Below, piece by piece: positions 58,381-64,000 of a stretch of 64,000 nt of DNA. Position 1 is the first letter of the stretch, and every line of letters begins with the position of its first letter. A program made the position numbers and the translations under genes. Location of the stretch: contig CM067298.1 in NCBI GenBank assembly GCA_034231615.1, positions 9,662,140 to 9,726,139 on the forward strand, read 5' to 3'. The notes beneath the pieces were generated by a model, which ran no database searches, was not told the origin of the DNA, and saw nothing but the letters and a program-made list of their open reading frames with translations. The DNA is from Meghimatium bilineatum. Taxonomy: Eukaryota > Mollusca > Gastropoda > Stylommatophora > Philomycidae.

Positions 58381-58519
58381 ATTTACTAGTTTCCAAGTTA
58401 AAAGAGGTCAGAACACCATGTGATGCAAGGGTTGCTTCTATGTGTATAGCAGATTTAGTACATGTAGCAGAAACAGAAGAAGAGATAACGGAGCTGGAGA
58501 GATTGTTTCGACTGATGAG
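58381..58519 (+). CDS. Putative host gene, exon 3
   Basis: The acceptor TGTGTGTCTATTTGCCAG opens 139 bp, phase 1 to phase 2, closed by a donor GTAATTCT. The peptide reads LLVSKLKEVRTPCDARVASM, then CIADLVHVAETEEEITELER and LFRLM. It looks helical, like an alpha-solenoid repeat pair, though that is only an impression. Its first codon is completed by the last base of exon 2. The 3' boundary lies in a 48/50-bp tandem repeat (see findings). The next exon would lie beyond the LINE at 58.8-62.9 kb and was not found before the window end. Confidence 0.5.
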
Positions 58520-58660
58520 GTAATTCTTAATGATGTCAGATTTGAAGAAATTGTTTCAATTGATGAAGTAATTCTTAATGATGTCAGATTTGAAGAGAGA
58601 TTTTTTCTACTAATGGGGTAATTCTTAGTGATGTCAGATTTGCAAAGATTGTTTCACATA
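58500..58660. repeat. 48/50-bp tandem repeat spanning an exon end
   Basis: Copies start at 58500, 58548, 58598 and (partial) 58646. Each complete copy contains GATGAGGTAATTCTTAATGA or a close variant, so the splice donor of exon 3 is present three times. The first copy is the one continuous with the exon. Confidence 0.9.
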
Positions 58661-58812
58661 TTGAGAATCAAATTCTTAAATCATTTGCCTTATTTCATCT
58701 GATATGTATTTGTAAATAGAGAAAAAATAAAAACAAGTAAATAATGTTAATTATGAAATGCTAATACACTCTTTGCTTACCAGATTTGATGCAAATAAAT
58801 GAAAATAGCTAA

Positions 58813-61800
58813 AATATTACCAATTCTTCTTCTTCTTCTTTCGTTCACTTGAAACATGTCTATATCTGCAATTCTGTCTCCTTAATAAAACTCACTGTCT
58901 TTTGTAGTTCATACAGTGTCCCATAGAGCTTTGATTCCAGTGTTGTTTCCTCTGGCCAATATGTCTGCCTCAGCGTTTCATGCTCAGAACACTCTTGAAG
59001 TATATGTTTGGCACTCTGTACTGCCTGTCCACATGTACACATGGCCGTGTTGCCAATCTTGAACTTTGTATACATGTGACTGCGGAGTCGGTTGTGTCCT
59101 GTTCTGAGACGTAGAATTATAACTTGTTCTGATCTGTTCATAATGTGATAGTCATCTTGTGTTGGTGTTTGTGGCTTTCTTATTGACTTGATCATCTGTT
59201 TTTTCTGATGGTAGGTGATTGGTATATCTGGTTGATCTTCGGCAGCACCTTCCTTAGCCAGTTGATCTGCTTTTTCATTTCCTGGTATTCCACAGTGAGA
59301 GGGTATCCACTGCATGGTTACCCTATACTGGTAAGACAATTCGCTAAGTAGTTTTTTCAAGTCTGTTAGTTTTCCAGACTGGAGAGCTTGAAGCACTGAC
59401 CTTGCATCTGTCAGGAATACCACAGGCTGTAGGTCAGAGTTGGAGTTCAGCAGTTTTTTAGCTGCCACAGTAATTGCCTGGATTTCTGCATCATAATTAT
59501 TGCAGAATTTTCCTGTCGGTGTTCTGATTGTATCTCTAGGCTTGTGTGGATATTCTATATATACACCTGCACCTCCATTCCTCACAGCATTCTGTGCTGA
59601 CCCATCTGTGTATACTCTGACCCATATATCTTGTGGATATTCCTCGTCCAGGAAACTGAGGGTGACTGTCCTCCGCTGCACACTGTTCTGTTCTTCCTCG
59701 CTTAGTATTCCTTTCACATGGGTCTGAATGTATATTGGCATTCCATGCCTTTCACTCCATGGGGTTTGTTCTGGTACAGACCTTAAGGGGCTGTCAACTT
59801 CAGGTAGGTCTGTAAGTTGTCTACGGAGTCGTTTAGCTTGATGGATAAAGCTGCTTCTTTTCAGTCGCCCCAATGCTAGGTTTTGGAATCTTTCCTTCAT
59901 TGGATGACTTGGCATACACTGAAACTTTTCCGCTTGAATTAGTACTTTTGTGTCTCTGCGTTCGCCAAGTGTTTGCATTCTTCCCATTTTCTGCATCTCT
60001 GCTATGGGTGTTGATTTCATTGCTCCCAACATTATTCTAAGTGCCTGGTTTTGCACTTTATCTAGATCTTGTAATGTGGTGTTTGATGCAGGACACCACG
60101 CAGCTGAACCATATTCCAGGTGTGGTCTTATGCCTTGCTGGTAAACTTTACTGAGTATATTCCCACTGGCTCCCCATGTGGTTCCACTTAGTTTTCTCAG
60201 GATAGCTAACTTCCTCCTGGCTTTTGTTGTTCCTTTGTTTATGTGCTGCTTCCATGTCAGCTTATCATCAAAAGTAATTCCGAGGTATGTTGGTTGTTTG
60301 TCTTCTTTCAAGAGCTCACCGTCTATCTTGATATGACCGGCTTTTTGTTTTGGTGAGAGGGTAAAGAGTGTAGTGCTGCACTTATCTGTGTTAATGCTGA
60401 CACACCATCTATTTGCCCATAAGGTTAGGGCATCGATAGCTCTTTGTATTTGTTTAGTGGCCACTGTCGCATGTTCTTCCGTGCACCAGATCACCAGGTC
60501 GTCAGCATACATTGCCACTTTGATCCCGTGTGGTAGTTCAGCAACTAGGTCATTGATGTAAACCAAGAAAAGTGTGGGTGACAGGACTCCTCCCTGGGGG
60601 ACTCCATGACGCAGTAGGACTTTCTTGCTTTTGCGACCATCTAATTGTACCCTGGCTCTTCTATTATGCAGGTATGCTTTTACCCATTTGTACATTCTTG
60701 AGCTAACCCTGCAATTTCGCAATTTCTTTAGGAGCCCTTCTTTCCAGACCTTATCAAATGCTTTCCTGAGGTCTATCCATGCTGCTAGTACCAGTTTCTT
60801 ATCTTGGAAGGCATCCTCAATCTCTTGGGAGAGGTAGGTTGCCTGATCTTCAGTAGAGTAGCACTGTCTGAAACCTGCTTGCTGTGATACCAGAAGGTTT
60901 TCACTTTCAAGGTACCACTGCATCCTAAGATTGATAATGCGTTCCATTGTTTTGCATAGACAGCTTGTGAGGCTGATGGGCCTGTAGTTGGAGACTGTGT
61001 TGCCATCTTTTCCTGATTTGAGGAGAGGTATCATTATTGCTTCTCTCCATGCCTGTGGTACATTACCTGTGGACCAGCTTGTGTTAAAGATTTGCAGCAG
61101 CTTTGCTCTTGCTGCAATTCCCAGGTTTCTAATCATTTCATTGGACACTCCATCAGCTCCAGGGGACTTTTTCATTTTCAATTTGGATATTGCATGCTCC
61201 AGTTCTCTCATTGTGATTGGTGCCTCCATGACTTCAGGTATAGGTTCGTCTTGTCCAATGTTTTGCTGGTTCGCTCGAACCTCCTGTTGTTTGTCTGGGC
61301 TGACTTTGACGTTATTGTCTTCTGCAAAGGAATCTGCAAAGTAATCAGCTGCATGTTTACCTGTTAAAATGTTTTTATCTTTATAAAGTGTGATCCTGGT
61401 ATTTCTCCCTGTACCTTCATCATTTAGTTGTTTTACAAGTTTCCATAATTTCCTAGTATCTCTTTCTAGGTTCAGCGACTCTCTTTTTTCTTTCCAGCTG
61501 TTCCGTCTGGCTTGTAACTTGGCTCTTTGAAATTTAGCCTTTGTTTGCTGATATTTGTTGTGATGTTCTTGGCTAGGTCTGTTCTCAGCCTGCTTTCTAG
61601 ATGTTTCCATCTCATTTTGCAGCTTTTCCAGTTCATCATTCCAGTAGGGTTTGTAGTTTTTGCGTGCCCCCCTGGGTATGGTTTTACTAGCAGCATGTAG
61701 TATACATCTATTAAATTCACTCACTGCTCTATTGATGTCTTTGTCCAAGTTCATGTCCTTAGCTAGAACACTGGTTAAATGCTGGTACATTTTCCAGTCT

Positions 61801-62892
61801 GCCCTCTTATAGTTCCACCTAGTGAGCGTGCTGCTGTCCTTGGTATATTCATTGTGAATTTCCAGAAATACTGGTCTGTGGTCACTACCCCCAAGCTGCT
61901 TTCCAACGACACATGTGATGTTCCATTCCAGGCCTGGTGAGTGGAATGCCAGATCTGGTGTAGAGGTGGTGTGCCATGCTCTCGAGTAGAAGTTTGGTGA
62001 GTCAGCTGGCTGGTTAATAAGAATGAGATTATTTTCATCCTGCCAGCTCTCAAGTTCCTCACCTCTCTTGTCGATATGATCGTAGCCCCAGCTCTGAGAG
62101 TGGCTGTTGAAGTCACCACACACCATAAGCCTTTCTTTGTCTGGAATTGTGTCTAGTGCCAATGGTTTATCATTTGGGCAGTAGTAGTTCAGGAGATGGA
62201 ATTCTGCACTGTCTGTTTTTAGGTGGAGCATCTGGTATTCTGCCCCGTCCATGTATACTTCCAGCTGACATGCGCTGATATTGTTTTTAACTAGTGTCAG
62301 AATTCCACCCTTTCGCCTGTCTTTTCTGTCAGATCGGTAGCACTGGTAGCCTCTGATTTTGAAGGCTATGTCGCTGCTGAGGTGTGTTTCTTGGATACAG
62401 CATATATTAACTTGTTCTTCACTGAGGACATTTTCAAGTTCCAATTTTTTGCTGTATCCATCTCTTTTACTGTTGACACCCTCAGCATTCCAGTGCATTA
62501 TTTTTATTGGTCGTTTGTTTGTTTGGCCAGTAGCTCTATTCCCTTGCCTCCTGGCTCCTCGGGGCAATTGAGAAGGACTTCCAGTAACTGAGGTTGGGCC
62601 CTTTCGAGGTATAGGGCCCGGCACCGTCCCTGCCTGAACGTCCGCCACAGGGCAGGCACCATAACGTTTATTAGATGCAGACATGTTTCCATTGTGTTTT
62701 ATGCGTGGCAACCTGATTATCTGTGCGCCTTTTGGCTGGTTGCCTCCGTCTTCAGCACTCTGCTTACTTGGGCCGGACTATGGTCCTGCTCGAGTGGGAG
62801 TGCCCGACCAGTCTTAGTTTCCAGCCTCTGATGGCTGAACTAAGCCCCATCACCACTTCAAAGTTCTGGCCTCGATGGGGAATATTACCAAT
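58813..62892 (-). mobile_element. LINE family N, complete element with 12-bp target duplication
   Basis: Perfect 12-bp direct repeats AATATTACCAAT at 58813-58824 and 62881-62892 enclose a 4056-bp element on the minus strand. It has a 5' leader of about 170-200 bp, one long ORF, a 3' UTR of about 20 bp and a (GAA)n tail. There is no separate ORF1. The domain order endonuclease, reverse transcriptase, RNase H puts it in the I group of LINEs, Nimb-like being my best guess. Intactness and the perfect duplication indicate a very recent insertion. It is antisense to the putative host gene. Confidence 0.92.
58860..62684 (-). CDS. LINE N polyprotein: endonuclease, reverse transcriptase, RNase H
   Basis: The uninterrupted ORF would copy the element's RNA into nicked target DNA. 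I start at the first in-frame ATG, 62684; the frame stays open upstream to about 62780 without another ATG. Numbering from an upstream TTG at 62711, the APE-type endonuclease spans about 69-286 (N75, E108 in QETH, D200 and N202 in GDFNSHSQSWG, D253 in TPDLAF, D277-H278 in SDHRP). Reverse transcriptase spans about 500-800 (IDLRKAFDKV with D647, GVPQGGVLSP, YADD 735-738). RNase H spans about 1030-1155 (D1036 in YTDGS, E1076, D1102, H1139, D1149). A Cys/His cluster C1225, C1227, H1236, C1241 ends it. All catalytic residues are present, so it may be active. Truncated relatives are at 0.26, 25.8 and 35.8 kb. Confidence 0.93.
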   Translation of the reverse strand: MSASNKRYGACPVADVQAGTVPGPIPRKGPTSVTGSPSQLPRGARRQGNRATGQTNKRPIKIMHWNAEGVNSKRDGYSKKLELENVLSEEQVNICCIQETHLSSDIAFKIRGYQCYRSDRKDRRKGGILTLVKNNISACQLEVYMDGAEYQMLHLKTDSAEFHLLNYYCPNDKPLALDTIPDKERLMVCGDFNSHSQSWGYDHIDKRGEELESWQDENNLILINQPADSPNFYSRAWHTTSTPDLAFHSPGLEWNITCVVGKQLGGSDHRPVFLEIHNEYTKDSSTLTRWNYKRADWKMYQHLTSVLAKDMNLDKDINRAVSEFNRCILHAASKTIPRGARKNYKPYWNDELEKLQNEMETSRKQAENRPSQEHHNKYQQTKAKFQRAKLQARRNSWKEKRESLNLERDTRKLWKLVKQLNDEGTGRNTRITLYKDKNILTGKHAADYFADSFAEDNNVKVSPDKQQEVRANQQNIGQDEPIPEVMEAPITMRELEHAISKLKMKKSPGADGVSNEMIRNLGIAARAKLLQIFNTSWSTGNVPQAWREAIMIPLLKSGKDGNTVSNYRPISLTSCLCKTMERIINLRMQWYLESENLLVSQQAGFRQCYSTEDQATYLSQEIEDAFQDKKLVLAAWIDLRKAFDKVWKEGLLKKLRNCRVSSRMYKWVKAYLHNRRARVQLDGRKSKKVLLRHGVPQGGVLSPTLFLVYINDLVAELPHGIKVAMYADDLVIWCTEEHATVATKQIQRAIDALTLWANRWCVSINTDKCSTTLFTLSPKQKAGHIKIDGELLKEDKQPTYLGITFDDKLTWKQHINKGTTKARRKLAILRKLSGTTWGASGNILSKVYQQGIRPHLEYGSAAWCPASNTTLQDLDKVQNQALRIMLGAMKSTPIAEMQKMGRMQTLGERRDTKVLIQAEKFQCMPSHPMKERFQNLALGRLKRSSFIHQAKRLRRQLTDLPEVDSPLRSVPEQTPWSERHGMPIYIQTHVKGILSEEEQNSVQRRTVTLSFLDEEYPQDIWVRVYTDGSAQNAVRNGGAGVYIEYPHKPRDTIRTPTGKFCNNYDAEIQAITVAAKKLLNSNSDLQPVVFLTDARSVLQALQSGKLTDLKKLLSELSYQYRVTMQWIPSHCGIPGNEKADQLAKEGAAEDQPDIPITYHQKKQMIKSIRKPQTPTQDDYHIMNRSEQVIILRLRTGHNRLRSHMYTKFKIGNTAMCTCGQAVQSAKHILQECSEHETLRQTYWPEETTLESKLYGTLYELQKTVSFIKETELQI

Positions 62893-62894
62893 GA

Positions 62895-63620
62895 GAATCA
62901 TAGCATACGAAGAACGAGACATAGGCACATACAATATTTATTTTACACTAACCAGTAATCAAATCTCCTTTGATTACTGCGCATACTAATTATATCTTGC
63001 TTATCACTCGTGATGATTTAGTATATGAAATTTCAGCTATGTTGGTGTTGTAAACAACCTTTTATAATTTCACTGTATATTTACAACTCTCTGTTTATAT
63101 TCAACATTTTCAGTATATATTTGTACTGATCATTTAGTTTTGTAAATATTCAAGCTTGACATCCAATATTTTTATTCAGATGTGATATTGCAGCACCCCA
63201 TCGAGTCCATCTCCTTGAAGGGAAGATGTGGCTTAGTCCAGCCAACGGAGGCTAGAGACTATGATTGGTTGAACCAATCTTAACATTGAGCAGAATCTCG
63301 GTCCTGCCCAAGCAATCACTGGTACTGGTTGAAATCAGGCCAAGAGGCGCATGAGCAACCACGGTATCATGCAACACAACTAGATATATTATATGCTAGA
63401 TAACATGTCTTCGCAACAAAATACTTGCTGTGTAGACATGTTAAACTTTGAATGAGAAGAAGATATTGCAGTATATATTCACACATGATGATGGTGTAAG
63501 TGGGCTTGTCATTCCTTCCACATTCTGTGGGAGACTCTTTGTGGTTTATAACATTCTTGTGAGTCACATCCATCATCACCATGGATCATAGATAACATTT
63601 CTTATAACACATCAATAACA
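62895..63620. other. Diverged LINE N 5' leader relative and spacer
   Basis: At 63190-63365 the plus strand resembles the minus-strand 5' leader of LINE N: ATCGAGTCCATCTCC, GTGGCTTAGTCCAGCCAACGGAGGCT, GGTCCTGCCCAAG and CCAAGAGGCGCATGAG against the corresponding blocks. This suggests an inverted, older relative of which only the leader is recognisable. The rest is unassigned AT-rich DNA. Confidence 0.45.
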
Positions 63621-63624
63621 CTAT

Positions 63625-63951
63625 TATCTGGAGAGATGGAATGCTGCCTGCTATTCACACTTATTGATGTGAGACTTGGACATTGACATTGACAATTGGA
63701 AAGAGAATATAGCATAATATATAAAAATTGAAATGAAATACAATATAAAGGTCCTAAGAATATCATGGACAATAAGATGTTCCTACACATGTATTCATAA
63801 AGACCTGAACATAAAAGAAGATAGGCTCCTCAAAACTATCAAAAAACTAAAGCTGACGTATTGTGGACACATAGAAAGATGAAATGAGGTAGAAAGATTA
63901 ATCATGGAAGGAAAGATTTCAGGAAAGAGAACAAGAGGCAGACCAAGATTA

Positions 63952-63952
<1 letters not shown>
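63625..63952 (+). pseudogene. LINE reverse transcriptase C-terminal fragment
   Basis: Plus-strand frames show a degenerate YGCETWTLT block, IKVLRISWTIR, YCGHIER and GKISGKRTRGRPRLW. The sequence runs directly into a (TA)n tract at the window edge. Confidence 0.65.

Positions 63953-64000
<48 letters not shown>
63953..64000. repeat. (TA)n microsatellite at the window end
   Basis: A pure TA run that continues to the last base and probably beyond the window. Confidence 0.95.

Overview
This window looks like AT-rich, repeat-dominated nuclear DNA from an invertebrate animal, most plausibly a mollusc or another lophotrochozoan. That assignment is an inference. It rests on spliceosomal exon signals, several clades of non-LTR retrotransposons (LINEs), a GIY-YIG Penelope-like element, IS630/Tc1/mariner and hAT-type DNA elements, SINEs, and more than ten minisatellite arrays. 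Nothing resembles a prokaryotic operon, phage, CRISPR array or virus.

Layout. 0-11 kb: fragments of several LINE families, a TA-flanked nonautonomous DNA element (2.15-2.66 kb), a 16-bp minisatellite (8.6-9.2 kb), and a SINE nested in a hAT-like MITE (10.42-10.89 kb). 12-21 kb: minisatellites of 30, 36, 17 and 22 bp. The 30-bp sequence lies on both sides of a LINE carrying an intact RNase H; the 36- and 17-bp arrays are each split by a SINE. 21.7-28.6 kb: an intact transposase gene of the IS630/Tc1/mariner superfamily with Sailor-like (DD82E-type) spacing, then a dead relative broken open by one LINE, which is itself broken by a second LINE, each insertion bounded by a perfect direct repeat, then a Penelope-like 3' end. 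31-37.5 kb: a nearly intact LINE reverse transcriptase with one frameshift, and a decayed LINE bracketed by about 150-bp direct repeats. 38.0-43.0 kb: a 5-kb minisatellite with 31/34-bp units, followed by shorter arrays to 46.6 kb. 47.9-51.5 kb: a TA-flanked MITE and stacked LINE debris. 51.5-58.7 kb: three phase-compatible putative exons of an unidentified host gene whose first exon resembles a mitochondrial presequence. 58.8-62.9 kb: a complete 4.06-kb LINE with one open frame (endonuclease, reverse transcriptase, RNase H) and a perfect 12-bp target-site duplication, lying antisense downstream of the third exon.

Family names used here are local labels. N is the complete I/Nimb-like element at 58.8-62.9 kb. 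R is the reverse transcriptase at 31.4-33.1 kb. Q is the LINE at 24.8-27.1 kb. P is the fragment at 48.4 kb. H is the RNase H element at 12.2-13.7 kb. D is an RNase H-bearing LINE seen only as 3' fragments. G is a LINE with a GATA tail. X is an unassigned dispersed repeat. The strongest biological themes are a likely SINE/LINE-N partnership based on a shared GAACGAA-(GAA)n 3' end, readable insertion histories with exact target duplications, a possibly active LINE and transposase, and the candidate host gene with a tandemly duplicated exon-intron boundary.
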